This document shows, one piece after another, positions 17,885 to 27,394 of a DNA stretch of 64,000 nt (its first letter is position 1; each line of letters starts with the position of its first letter). The DNA is taken from NCBI RefSeq assembly GCF_030161415.1, contig NZ_BSSU01000002.1:1-64000 (forward strand), read 5' to 3'. The notes under the pieces are model-generated. The model was given only the letters and a program-made list of their open reading frames with translations, searched no databases and had not been told where the DNA came from. This DNA is from Thalassotalea eurytherma (GTDB lineage: Bacteria > Pseudomonadota > Gammaproteobacteria > Enterobacterales > Alteromonadaceae). The translations under genes were made by a program, and so were the position numbers.

Positions 17885-18754
17885 ATGTCTACATCATATA
17901 CACCTGCGAAGGTATGGAAGTTTACACCTGGTAATGGTGGTAAATTTGCCAATATTAATCAGCCAACGGCTGGTGCAAGGCAATCTCAGGCATTACCCAA
18001 TGGAAAACACCCATTTCAATTGTACTCACTGGCGACACCAAACGGCGTAAAAGTCACTATTATGTTTGAAGAGTTGCTTGAAGCTGGTATTAATGATGCC
18101 GAGTATGATGCCTACAGCATAAATATTATGGAAGGTGATCAGTTTGGTGACGAATTTGTTGCCATCAACCCAAATGCTAAAATTCCGGCTTTGCTTGATA
18201 ACAGCAGCGATAATCCGACACCTATTTTTGAGTCAGGCGCTATTTTGTTGCACCTTGCTGAAAAGTTTAATGCATTTATCCCAAGCACTCCTCAACAAAA
18301 GGCAAACTGTTTATCTTGGTTATTCTGGCAAGTAGGTGCTGGGCCTTATTTAGGAGGTGGTTTTGGCCATTTCTATGCCTATGCACCAGAAAAGTTTGAA
18401 TACCCTATCGAGCGCTTTACGATGGAAGTAAAGCGACAACTCGACTTATTAGATAAACATTTAGCGACTAACCAGTTTATGTGTGGCGATGAATACACCA
18501 TAGCGGATATGGCAATTTGGCCGTGGTATGGCGCGCTAGTAAATGGAGAGCTCTATGAGGCGGCAGAGTTTTTAGACGTACAAAGCTATCAACATTTAAT
18601 GCGATGGACCAAAGAAATTGGCGAACGCCCGGCGGTTAAACGAGGACGAATGGTTAACCGAGCTTGGGGGGATCCAGCAGAGCAACTTATTGAGCGACAC
18701 GATAAATCTGATTTTGACTTAAAAACACAAGACAAAATAGCCAATCAAGAATAG
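17885..18754 (+). CDS. yghU: Glutathione S-transferase family disulfide-bond oxidoreductase (YghU-like)
   Basis: 289 residues. The YghU-type N-terminal extension (YTPAKVWKF..GGKFANINQPTAGAR) precedes the thioredoxin-like domain with LYSLATPNGVKVTIMFEEL and the GSH-binding NPNAKIPALLD..IFESGAILLHLAEK. The C-terminal helical domain has YTIADMAIWPW. E. coli YghU binds two glutathiones and has disulfide reductase activity; the same role here is inference from family. It overlaps no neighbour and is followed by a bidirectional terminator. Confidence 0.9.
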   Translation: MSTSYTPAKVWKFTPGNGGKFANINQPTAGARQSQALPNGKHPFQLYSLATPNGVKVTIMFEELLEAGINDAEYDAYSINIMEGDQFGDEFVAINPNAKIPALLDNSSDNPTPIFESGAILLHLAEKFNAFIPSTPQQKANCLSWLFWQVGAGPYLGGGFGHFYAYAPEKFEYPIERFTMEVKRQLDLLDKHLATNQFMCGDEYTIADMAIWPWYGALVNGELYEAAEFLDVQSYQHLMRWTKEIGERPAVKRGRMVNRAWGDPAEQLIERHDKSDFDLKTQDKIANQE

Positions 18755-18767
18755 TTTTCTAGTTAAT

Positions 18768-18800
18768 AAAAAGCCGCAATATTTATTGCGGCTTTTTTAT
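18768..18800. terminator. Bidirectional terminator between yghU and the Kef antiporter
   Basis: AAAAAGCCGCAAT and ATTGCGGCTTTTT form a 13-bp perfect stem with an ATTT loop, with A/T runs on both sides. It serves the two convergent genes. Confidence 0.92.
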
Positions 18801-18844
18801 TATCGTTATCGAATTAACATAATCTACTTTTCAACCAATGACGC

Positions 18845-20812
18845 TTATTCACCTTCATGAATAAAATGTTCAGCCCATTCTACGCGTCGTGGTTTGCCTC
18901 GAATAACTAAAGTATCTTGATTCTTTAAGATAATGTTCTCATCTGGCAAATCTATCTCTTCGCTTTCTTGTCTTAACGTTAAAATATCAATGCGCTTTGA
19001 CGAGAAGTTTAATTCAGCAATTGATTTGCCTACCGCAAAAGAGTTTTCTGTTAATGTAATTCCGTGGGCAAATTCTCGTTGTTCGATACTGTTTTGACTC
19101 ATATCGGTTTGCTCCCCCTGGAAAAAGCCATGCATATGGTTGTAATGACTCTTTCGCTCTTTTTGCATTAAGCGAATAATGCGAGAAAACGACACGCCTG
19201 AAAGTGAAAGCACTTGCGATACCAGCATTAAGCTACCTTCGAGAATTTCTGGTACCACTTCATCAGCACCTGAAGACTTTAACATTTCAAGCTGATCGTC
19301 GTTACGTGTTCGAACGAGAATTGGCACTTTAGGCGCTAAAGCTCGCACCCGCATAATGGCATCAGCCGATTGCTTATCTTCACCAAACGTAATGACCACA
19401 AGTTTAGCTTTGTCTAACTTAGCAGCGTGTAGTAATTCAGATTGGCGAGAAGAGCCGAATAAAATATTTTCACCCGCTTCTCTGGCTTTTGTTGTTCTTA
19501 AGGGGTCGATATCAATGGCAACAAAATCCATATGTTCTTGTTTTAGAAAGCGACTAATCGTTTGACCTACACGGCCAAAGCCACAAATAATGACATGATC
19601 TTGCAGTTCAGTTTGCTCTGGCAATTCCTGCAGTTCGCTATAACTTTCTTTCTTTTCTTTCGTAAGGGTAATTGCCCAACTACGCGCATTCTCAATCAAA
19701 TAAGGAGTCATCGCCATTGAAATAACACCGACACCAATCAAAATAGACGCTACATCGACCGGGACAAGATTCACTTGGCTGGCTAATGCAATTAATACAA
19801 AACCAAACTCGCCCATTTGTGAAAGCATAATACCACTGGCTAAGCCGTCTTTAGCATTCTCACCTGCTCGCTTGGCAAGGTAATGAATAATCAGAACCTT
19901 ACACAACATAAAGCTCACCAATAGAACAAAGATGTCGATTGGATTATTAAGCAGGTAACTGACATCAAACTTCATACCTACGGTCACAAAGAATAAACCA
20001 AGCAAAATATCACGATAAGGACGAATATCTGCCTCTAACTGATATTTATATTGGCTTTCACCAAGCATCATACCCGCTAAAAACGCGCCAAGCGCCATCG
20101 ATAGGCCAAACCACAGTGTTAATGAAGATGCGACCAGTGTAACAAGTAAGGTTGTTAGTACGAATAACTCATCGGTTCTAACTTGCGCGATGAGGTTGAA
20201 TATTCTTGGTAACACCCACTTACCAACGAGTAAAAGTAGGCCAACAACAAAAACCCCTTTAATTAATGCAAACGCCAAGGCAAAAATCATGGATGTTTCA
20301 CTTGGCTGGGCAAGCAAAGGAATAATGATTAACAACGGAACAACCGCTATATCTTGGAATAGCAGAATCGCCACTGACAATTGGCCCGATTTACGTTTCA
20401 TCGCGCCAGATTCACTTAATTGACGAATAACGATGGCAGTGGAAGATAGCGCTAAAACACCACCTATCACTAATGCACTGCTAAACGTTTGCCCCAACAG
20501 CATGGCAATAATGGTAAACAGCAACATAGAGATGGCAACTTGCGCACTACCAACGGCAAATACTAACCGGCGCATAGCCATTAATTTAGGGAGAGAGAAT
20601 TCTAAGCCAAGTGTAAAAAGCAAAAATACGATGCCAAGCTCAGCAAAGTGCTCGTAATCAACTTTATTATGGGTGAAGTTTAAACCGTGCTCGCCAACAA
20701 GCATACCAGCAACAAGATAAGCAAGAATCGCTGGCATGTTTAGCTTTCTAAAAAGCCATACAAAACAAACAGCACTAGCTAATATAACAACGACTTCTAT
20801 ATAGGTTCCCAC
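18845..20812 (-). CDS. Kef-type monovalent cation:proton antiporter with TrkA domains
   Basis: 655 residues. The N-terminal 380 or so form a CPA2 sodium/proton exchanger domain with about 12 membrane segments, including FLLFTLGLEFSLPKL and the conserved LLFQDIAVVPLL. An RCK/TrkA-N domain follows, with the dinucleotide motif VIICGFGRVGQT near residue 405, and then a TrkA-C domain. KefB/KefC proteins export K+ with proton entry and are gated by glutathione adducts. The glutathione transferase next door is suggestive, but this protein resembles the ungated Kef-type group as much as KefC. Confidence 0.88.
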   Translation of the reverse strand: MGTYIEVVVILASAVCFVWLFRKLNMPAILAYLVAGMLVGEHGLNFTHNKVDYEHFAELGIVFLLFTLGLEFSLPKLMAMRRLVFAVGSAQVAISMLLFTIIAMLLGQTFSSALVIGGVLALSSTAIVIRQLSESGAMKRKSGQLSVAILLFQDIAVVPLLIIIPLLAQPSETSMIFALAFALIKGVFVVGLLLLVGKWVLPRIFNLIAQVRTDELFVLTTLLVTLVASSLTLWFGLSMALGAFLAGMMLGESQYKYQLEADIRPYRDILLGLFFVTVGMKFDVSYLLNNPIDIFVLLVSFMLCKVLIIHYLAKRAGENAKDGLASGIMLSQMGEFGFVLIALASQVNLVPVDVASILIGVGVISMAMTPYLIENARSWAITLTKEKKESYSELQELPEQTELQDHVIICGFGRVGQTISRFLKQEHMDFVAIDIDPLRTTKAREAGENILFGSSRQSELLHAAKLDKAKLVVITFGEDKQSADAIMRVRALAPKVPILVRTRNDDQLEMLKSSGADEVVPEILEGSLMLVSQVLSLSGVSFSRIIRLMQKERKSHYNHMHGFFQGEQTDMSQNSIEQREFAHGITLTENSFAVGKSIAELNFSSKRIDILTLRQESEEIDLPDENIILKNQDTLVIRGKPRRVEWAEHFIHEGE

Positions 20813-21100
20813 AAAGTTTCCTTACATCTCTTGGTATTCAGTTCCAATATAACAAACTGACAGTAAAAATCATGATATCTAGTGAATAAGATTAAGGCAG
20901 AAAAATGGCAAAAACATGACAATAACGGCAATTATCGCCTGCCAAATCATTGACATCATCGCTAACTACTGCGCCTTCTACAGTTAGACTACCAGAAAAT
21001 TACCATTAAAAACATACACTAAAGACTACCATTTATAAAGCACCTAAAAACGGCGCGATTATTGCAAAATCTATCGTAAGCAAGTTTTAAAGGTATCCGT

Positions 21101-21994
21101 ATGCAAACGTTAAATATTATTGATAACTCATCATCGGGTTTTAATGCGTTTCAGTTGTTTAATGACAAGCCAATGGTTTCGGCCGATCGTATTCTTAATT
21201 TAATTGAGCAGCTTCAAAGCACCCTATGTTTTGAGCAATTAATTAATCGTTTTGCGATGGAAGCTTCAAAATATGCCGACTTTAGCGGCTTAAGTTTTCA
21301 ATACCAAGACGGCATTGCAAACATGCGCGGTAGTCGCCCCGGTAAGTTTAAAGAACAGATTGAACTTCGTATTAATGAAGAATTCATCGGGGTATTAACT
21401 TACCATATCAATCAACGGTTAAACCAACAAAACCTTGATACATTGCAAGAACTTCATCGTTACCTAGCATATCCACTTAAAAATGCCGTATTGCTTCATC
21501 AAGCAAACCAACTTGCTATGCACGATCACCTAACAGGCTTAAACAATCGTCGCTTTTTTGATGACCAATTGAAAAAAGCCATTAATCATGCAAAACGCAA
21601 TGAAAATATGCTGAGCTTAATGCTGATCGATTTAAACAAATTTAAACAGGTCAATGATACGCATGGCCACCATATTGGCGATATAGTGTTGAAAGAGTTC
21701 TCTCGCGTTTTATCTGCGTGTATTCGCGATTACGACACGGCGTTTAGATTTGGTGGTGATGAGTTTGCAGTTATTATTGAAGGTGCTGATACAACATCAG
21801 TTGCTAACATTGAAGCGAGAATTCACCACAAAACACAAATGAATTCCTTACTGTCGAAATATGATGTTAGTGCAAGCGTTGGTTTTTCATTCCTGCATAA
21901 TAATGATAACGAAGCAAACTTCTTCAATCGTGCAGATCAGGGCCTATATAAACAAAAAGTCGCACAGCCACGTGGACCACTTCGCATTGTGTAA
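21101..21994 (+). CDS. Diguanylate cyclase (GGDEF)
   Basis: 297 residues. An N-terminal region of about 140 residues resembles a small sensory (possibly GAF-like) domain without membrane segments. The GGDEF domain follows, with LMLIDLNKFKQVNDTHGH (metal and GTP binding), the active-site GGDEF near residue 225, and a product-inhibition I-site RDYD exactly five residues before it. All catalytic signatures are intact, so it should make c-di-GMP in the cytoplasm with feedback inhibition. The c-di-GMP riboswitch at 16052 is one possible downstream sensor. Confidence 0.92.
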   Translation: MQTLNIIDNSSSGFNAFQLFNDKPMVSADRILNLIEQLQSTLCFEQLINRFAMEASKYADFSGLSFQYQDGIANMRGSRPGKFKEQIELRINEEFIGVLTYHINQRLNQQNLDTLQELHRYLAYPLKNAVLLHQANQLAMHDHLTGLNNRRFFDDQLKKAINHAKRNENMLSLMLIDLNKFKQVNDTHGHHIGDIVLKEFSRVLSACIRDYDTAFRFGGDEFAVIIEGADTTSVANIEARIHHKTQMNSLLSKYDVSASVGFSFLHNNDNEANFFNRADQGLYKQKVAQPRGPLRIV

Positions 21995-22007
21995 TCATTA
22001 AGCCATC

Positions 22008-22658
22008 TTAAAGTTGTTTTAAGATGGCGCGCTTTTCTTGCTCTGTCGCATCGATATGAATGCGTGAAAGACTCACCGCTCTTGAAAATTTATCACTCGA
22101 TAATTGATATACCAGCTGCTTTAAAAACACTTTATCAAGTTTAAAAATTTGGCTGTAATGGTTAATAGCAACATCAACATTTGGGTAACTAACACCATCA
22201 AAGGTAAATTTCTGATCCGCCAAGTAATCTTCAATATGTCTGCCACTAAGCTCTAAATGCCATGATGAAAAATTAACCCGTGTTTTTGCTACGTCATATA
22301 TGAACCAAGCACTGCGCTTAAAACCTTCAAAATTACCACCTTCAAACTCGCTTTCTTCAAGTGCTTGCTTCGTCCAGTTAACACCAATTGCGAGATCTTT
22401 ATGATAATGCTTGATCAACGATTGCTTAACTTGGCTGTGCACGGCAAAGATGCTGTCGCAGGTTGCTTTATATGCAAATCTGCTACATTCATTGCAGCTA
22501 GGTACTGTTAACGTTGGATGAATACAATTGATGACAAGGTGAGCATTGTGTGGAAAGGTGAAATATTGATTTGCTGGCTCACCACAAAACCAGCAACAAT
22601 GGCGATATTCAAAAGGAACATCAACCATTGTTTGTGCAAGCGAAGCATCATTTAACAT
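22008..22658 (-). CDS. Conserved protein with a two-CxxC zinc-ribbon-like N-terminus
   Basis: 216 residues, not assigned to a named family. The N-terminus has CWFCGEP and, about 30 residues later, CNECSRFAYK with H and C residues between them, which looks like a zinc knuckle similar to those in HNH-type proteins. No catalytic HNH histidine/asparagine pair is certain. The rest is mostly helical with no membrane segment. It starts 2 nt after the stop of the DEAD-box helicase, so the two are co-transcribed. A nucleic-acid-related role is inferred from that neighbour only. Confidence 0.8.
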   Translation of the reverse strand: MLNDASLAQTMVDVPFEYRHCCWFCGEPANQYFTFPHNAHLVINCIHPTLTVPSCNECSRFAYKATCDSIFAVHSQVKQSLIKHYHKDLAIGVNWTKQALEESEFEGGNFEGFKRSAWFIYDVAKTRVNFSSWHLELSGRHIEDYLADQKFTFDGVSYPNVDVAINHYSQIFKLDKVFLKQLVYQLSSDKFSRAVSLSRIHIDATEQEKRAILKQL

Positions 22659-22660
22659 GA

Positions 22661-23953
22661 TTAACGACGTTTACTGCGCCCTTTCGCTGAAGGCTTGTTA
22701 CGGCTTGGTTGTGAACTTTTGTTTTTTGATGCTATCTTTCTGTTTTTAGCTTGCGTTGTTTTGTATCGATTTTGACTCGATTTATCAAAAGTTTTCGTAG
22801 AATTTTCAGCCATTTCGTCTGCAGTCATTTCATAGCCTGGCATGACAATACGCTCAAACTTTCGGTGAATAAACGTTTCAATATTTGCCATAAACTTTTC
22901 GTCTTTAGGTGAAACAAGTGAAATTGCTGTACCCGTTTTACCAGCGCGCCCCGTGCGGCCTATACGGTGAACATAATCTTCAGCTAAAAACGGCAAATGG
23001 AAATTAACCACATACGGTAAATCAGGAATATCCAAGCCACGCGCGGCTACGTCTGTTGCGACCAATACACGTACCTGCCCTTCGGCAAATTGTTCTAACG
23101 CCTTGTTTCTTGCACCTTGTGATTTATCACCGTGGCAAATGGCGGCTTTAATACCATCAAGTTTCAATTCTTTAGCTATAACATTAGCGCTTTCTTTCGT
23201 ACCTGCAAAAACAAGTACTTGTTGCCAATTATTGACACCGATAATTTCTGATAGCAATTCACGCTTTCTTGCTTCTGATACAGCATAAACCGCTTGTTTT
23301 ACTTTGCCAGATGTTGAATTTTGCTTGGCAACTTCAATCGTTTTTGGTGTATGTAAAATTTGATTGGCAAGTGTTTTGACTTTGTTTGAAAAAGTCGCTG
23401 AATACAGTAAGGTTTGGTGTTTATGTTTAATCAAATCAAAAACACGATTAATGTCAGTTAAAAAGCCCATATCTAACATGCGATCAGCTTCATCAAGAAC
23501 TACATGTTCAACACCAGATAAACTCACATTGTGCAGTGTTGAGTGTTCTAATAATCGACCGGGCGTCGCCACTAAAATATCGACACCTTGTTTAAGCATT
23601 TTTGCTTGGCTAGGCATTGCGCCACCGCCATACACTACTCCAGCATTTAGTGGCATAAACTGAGTGTACGCTACAATGTTGTTAAATACTTGTTGGGCAA
23701 GTTCTCGCGTTGGCGTCAGCACTAGCACCTTAACTTGATGATTACCTTTGGCTTTTTTATCCGCGATAAGATCGATAAGAGGCAACGAAAATGCAGCGGT
23801 TTTACCCGTTCCCGTTTGAGCACTTGCTAAAAGGTCATGACCTCTGCGGATTAACGGAATCGATTTTTGTTGGATTGGTGTTAAGTTTTTATAACCACAC
23901 GCTTTAACCGCTTTTAAAAGATCCGCCGACAAGCCAATTGCATCAACACTCAT
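22661..23953 (-). CDS. DEAD-box ATP-dependent RNA helicase, RhlE-like
   Basis: 430 residues with the full motif set: Q motif LTPIQQKSIPLI, Walker A ASAQTGTGKT, PTRELAQQ, VLDEADRMLD, LYSATF, VATDVAARGLD and HRIGRTGRAGKTG. The last 50 or so residues are a basic, Ser/Lys/Arg-rich tail (KNRKIASKNKSSQPSRNK) that probably binds RNA nonspecifically. RhlE-type helicases act in ribosome assembly and RNA decay, especially in the cold. The zinc-ribbon-like gene follows directly. Confidence 0.92.
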   Translation of the reverse strand: MSVDAIGLSADLLKAVKACGYKNLTPIQQKSIPLIRRGHDLLASAQTGTGKTAAFSLPLIDLIADKKAKGNHQVKVLVLTPTRELAQQVFNNIVAYTQFMPLNAGVVYGGGAMPSQAKMLKQGVDILVATPGRLLEHSTLHNVSLSGVEHVVLDEADRMLDMGFLTDINRVFDLIKHKHQTLLYSATFSNKVKTLANQILHTPKTIEVAKQNSTSGKVKQAVYAVSEARKRELLSEIIGVNNWQQVLVFAGTKESANVIAKELKLDGIKAAICHGDKSQGARNKALEQFAEGQVRVLVATDVAARGLDIPDLPYVVNFHLPFLAEDYVHRIGRTGRAGKTGTAISLVSPKDEKFMANIETFIHRKFERIVMPGYEMTADEMAENSTKTFDKSSQNRYKTTQAKNRKIASKNKSSQPSRNKPSAKGRSKRR

Positions 23954-24012
23954 GTTATTACCTCAAGTTTAAAATCGGCGCGATTATATCAAACTCTATC
24001 AAAATAGTAGGC

Positions 24013-24378
24013 TTAATTTTCCAATAGCCAAGATTTTGCAGATTCTACGTTGCTGTAAGCAAACAACTGCACTTTAGCACTAACAAAATGAGTGACTAAT
24101 GGCGTGAGTAAATTCCCCATAACAGAATCTGTCACTAAGGCTACTTTAGTAATAAACTTATGATGCTCTTTGACAAAACTTAAATGACTTAACAAGGCGC
24201 TAAAAGACTCCCAACCAGGGAAGTCTTTTGTATAGATCATCACGCCTTTCAACCCCCCTGACCCTGCAATATATGGGTCAATAATGCCCTTCGCTTCAAG
24301 AAAGTCAGCCTCAGTAAGGGCACCTTCAGGTTCTAAAATTGCAATACCGTAATTAGGTTGTAAAGTAACGTGCAGCAT
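24013..24378 (-). CDS. STAS/SpoIIAA-like protein
   Basis: 121 residues with the overall pattern of the SpoIIAA-like (DUF3478) family: an N-terminal beta strand pair ending in LEPEGALTEADF, then GLKGVMIYTKDFPGWESFSAL, and a C-terminal LFAYSNVESAKSWL. These are small STAS-fold cytoplasmic proteins, some membrane-associated and proposed to sense lipophilic ligands; the role here is unknown. It follows the amino acid symporter by 35 nt on the same strand. Confidence 0.8.
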   Translation of the reverse strand: MLHVTLQPNYGIAILEPEGALTEADFLEAKGIIDPYIAGSGGLKGVMIYTKDFPGWESFSALLSHLSFVKEHHKFITKVALVTDSVMGNLLTPLVTHFVSAKVQLFAYSNVESAKSWLLEN

Positions 24379-24413
24379 AATTAAACTCCGTTAGTTGTTA
24401 AAGCTTAATAATT

Positions 24414-25823
24414 TTATTTGTCATGTTTTAGCCAAATACCTTGCGTTAGTTTCAGTTCATTCTCTTGTGAAGTGGTCACTTCAAAGCTTGGTATCTTGCC
24501 ACTTGCCAACTGTTTATTGTAATCACTAGTGATATAAACAACAGCCTTGGTTAATAAGATAATTGCGGTAACATTGACTAAAGTCATCATGGCTACTGAC
24601 ATATCAGCCAATGCGATGACCTGTGGCAATGTCGCCTGAGCCCCCACCACCAACATGACTAAAAAGCCTACACGTAAAAACCAACGACCAACAAAATTGT
24701 TCAAATTTATGTACTTCAAATTATTGTCGGCATAAGCAAAGTTTGCCACAATGGATGTAAAACCAAACACTAAAATAGCCAAGGATATAAACTCATTACC
24801 CCAGCTACCCACTTGGCTAGCTAACGCCTGTTGCGTTAATTGAATACCTTCCGCACCAGCCGTTGAATCTTGTGACAGTAAAATTACAAACGCAGTGCAT
24901 GAACAGATAATAATCGTATCGAAAAAGACAGCAAACATCTGTATATAACCTTGAGAGACAGGATGAGGCGGATATGGCACAGCAGCAGCGGCTGCGTTTG
25001 GCGAACTCCCCATGCCGGCTTCATTAGAGTATAGGCCACGTTTTATGCCTTGTAACGCTGCACCAAAAACACCACCGGCAACTTCCTCAAAACCAAACGC
25101 TTGTGCAATGATGCTATAAAATATGACTGGCACTTGTTCAATATTTAGCACTAATACGGTACCTACAACTAAAATATAAGCTACGCCCATAAAAGGCACG
25201 GTTATCTCTGCAAAACGAGCGATATTGCGTAAACCACCTAAAATGATAAACGCTGCAATAATTGTGATCACTATTCCGGTGTATAATGGCGTAAAGCCAA
25301 AAGAACCTTCAAATGCTTGGGCAATAGAGTTTGCTTGAACAGCACTAAAGACAAATCCATACCCAAAAAACAAACAGAGCGAGAAGACAATCGCCATTTT
25401 CTTGCTGTTTAAGCCTTTACGCATGTAATAGGCGGGTCCACCACGAAACTCACCGTTCTCGCCTTTTTCTTTATATAACTGACCTAAAGCACTTTCCACA
25501 AATGCTGTCGCCATGCCTAAAAACGCAATTAACCACATCCAAAAGACGGCACCTGCGCCACCTAAACTGATGGCAACAGCAACGCCCATTAAATTACCTG
25601 TACCTACCCGCGCGGCAAGCGTAGTACAGAGCGCCTGAAATGATGAAATACCTTGGCTTGAAGACTGTGTACTCATTCTGAGTACTGAAAACATATGACC
25701 AAAACGTGTAAATTGAATGCCTTTGAGTTTTACACTAAACCAGATACCGCAACCAATTAATACGTATATCAGGATGTCATTCCATAAATAACCATTAATG
25801 GTATTTATCCATTGTTCAATCAT
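24414..25823 (-). CDS. Alanine or glycine:cation symporter (AGCS family)
   Basis: 469 residues with 10-11 predicted membrane segments. AGCS signatures are visible: GTGNLMGVAVAISLGGAGAVFWM, FRGGPAYYMRKGL, and GIKRGLYSNEAGMGSSPNAAA. The family imports alanine or glycine with Na+ (or H+) in the inner membrane. The gene stands upstream of a STAS-like gene and has its own promoter region; no regulatory site was recognised. Confidence 0.92.
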   Translation of the reverse strand: MIEQWINTINGYLWNDILIYVLIGCGIWFSVKLKGIQFTRFGHMFSVLRMSTQSSSQGISSFQALCTTLAARVGTGNLMGVAVAISLGGAGAVFWMWLIAFLGMATAFVESALGQLYKEKGENGEFRGGPAYYMRKGLNSKKMAIVFSLCLFFGYGFVFSAVQANSIAQAFEGSFGFTPLYTGIVITIIAAFIILGGLRNIARFAEITVPFMGVAYILVVGTVLVLNIEQVPVIFYSIIAQAFGFEEVAGGVFGAALQGIKRGLYSNEAGMGSSPNAAAAAVPYPPHPVSQGYIQMFAVFFDTIIICSCTAFVILLSQDSTAGAEGIQLTQQALASQVGSWGNEFISLAILVFGFTSIVANFAYADNNLKYINLNNFVGRWFLRVGFLVMLVVGAQATLPQVIALADMSVAMMTLVNVTAIILLTKAVVYITSDYNKQLASGKIPSFEVTTSQENELKLTQGIWLKHDK

Positions 25824-25933
25824 ATGTTCACCTAAAATGCTAACCTGCCTCTACCATAACAAAAATAGTCACTATTTATGTAGCCAAGTGGTTAAATAGC
25901 ATCATATTTTTGTGAAATAAGATATTTAGACAT

Positions 25934-25962
25934 AAAAAAAGCCCGCACAAGGCGAGCTTTTT
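25934..25962 (-). terminator. Terminator of pntAB
   Basis: On the minus strand AAAGCTCGC-CTTGT-GCGGGCTTT (one G-U pair) is followed by a run of T. It lies about 20 nt after the pntB stop codon. Confidence 0.88.
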
Positions 25963-25981
25963 ACTGAGGGATACTTACGTA

Positions 25982-27385
25982 TTATAACGCTTTGCTAATC
26001 TCTTCAACTGAAGATTTCGCATCGCCAAATAACATTTGTGTATTATCTTTAAAAAACAGAGGATTTTGCACGCCAGCATAACCCGTGTTCATTGAGCGTT
26101 TAAATACCACCACGTTTTTAGCGTGCCAAACTTCTAATACCGGCATACCAGCGATTGGGCTTGTCGGATCTTCAGCCGCTGCTGGGTTAACGGTATCATT
26201 AGCACCAATAACTAAAACAACATCGGTATCAGCCAAATCATCATTGATTTCTTCCATACCTAACACGATGTCGTATGGCACTTTGGCCTCAGCAAGTAGT
26301 ACGTTCATATGACCCGGCAAACGACCCGCAACAGGGTGAATACCAAAACGTACTGAGATACCCATGGCTTTTAGTTTTTGAGTTAGCTCGTGCACCGGAT
26401 ATTGCGCTTGTGCAACCGCCATACCGTAACCTGGCGTAATGACGACCGACTTTGCATGCTTTAATAGCTCAGCAACACCTTCAGCTTGGATCTCAACATG
26501 TTCACCATAATCGGTATCAGTATCAACTTTGACGTCAGTACCAAAGCCACCGGCAATCACACTAATAAATGAGCGATTCATCGCCTTACACATAATGTAA
26601 GATAAGATGGCCCCCGAAGAGCCTACCAATGCACCAGTGATAATTAACAAGTCATTACTTAACATGAAACCAGCCGCCGCTGCCGCCCATCCTGAATATG
26701 AATTAAGCATTGAAACAACCACTGGCATGTCAGCACCACCAATTGACGCAACTAAGTGCCAACCAAAAACGAGCGCAATGATCGTCATGATAAACAATGG
26801 TGTATTAACACCACCTTGATTAACAAAACTAATCATCAATAAGAAGCTAATAACACCTGCCGCTAAATTCATTTTATGGCGATGAGGTAACATCAATGCA
26901 GCTGAATTAATAATGCCACGCAGTTTACCAAAAGCGACAATAGAGCCAGTAAAGGTAACAGCACCAATGAAAACACCTAAGAACACTTCGACTAAATGAA
27001 TAGTGTGAGCGACATGTTGTTCGTCAGTTAATACAACCGACATACTGCCTTGCAGTTCAAAATAGCTGTTGTAGCCAACGAGTACTGCGGCTAAACCAAC
27101 AAAGCTATGTAAAATAGCAACAAGCTCTGGCATTTGGGTCATTTCAACTTTTTTAGCAAGTTTTAACCCGACTGTACCGCCAATAAGCATCGCAACGATA
27201 ATCATGCCTACGTTATCAACGCGAGGATCAGCAATCGTAGCAATAAGCGCGATTGTCATACCGGCTATGCCGTACCAATTACCTTCTTGAGCAGTTTCTT
27301 GTTTACTTAAACCGCTTAAACTGAATATGAATAATAACGCAGCAACAATGTATGCCGCGGAAATCAAACCTTGAGAAAATTCCAT
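25982..27385 (-). CDS. pntB: NAD(P) transhydrogenase subunit beta
   Basis: 467 residues, close to E. coli PntB (462). The N-terminal half carries eight or nine membrane helices. The C-terminal domain III binds NADP, with [36 protein letters not shown] and [11 protein letters not shown]. With PntA it uses proton entry to reduce NADP+ with NADH. It follows pntA by 9 nt. Confidence 0.96.
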   Translation of the reverse strand: MEFSQGLISAAYIVAALLFIFSLSGLSKQETAQEGNWYGIAGMTIALIATIADPRVDNVGMIIVAMLIGGTVGLKLAKKVEMTQMPELVAILHSFVGLAAVLVGYNSYFELQGSMSVVLTDEQHVAHTIHLVEVFLGVFIGAVTFTGSIVAFGKLRGIINSAALMLPHRHKMNLAAGVISFLLMISFVNQGGVNTPLFIMTIIALVFGWHLVASIGGADMPVVVSMLNSYSGWAAAAAGFMLSNDLLIITGALVGSSGAILSYIMCKAMNRSFISVIAGGFGTDVKVDTDTDYGEHVEIQAEGVAELLKHAKSVVITPGYGMAVAQAQYPVHELTQKLKAMGISVRFGIHPVAGRLPGHMNVLLAEAKVPYDIVLGMEEINDDLADTDVVLVIGANDTVNPAAAEDPTSPIAGMPVLEVWHAKNVVVFKRSMNTGYAGVQNPLFFKDNTQMLFGDAKSSVEEISKAL

Positions 27386-27394
27386 CGTGCTCCC

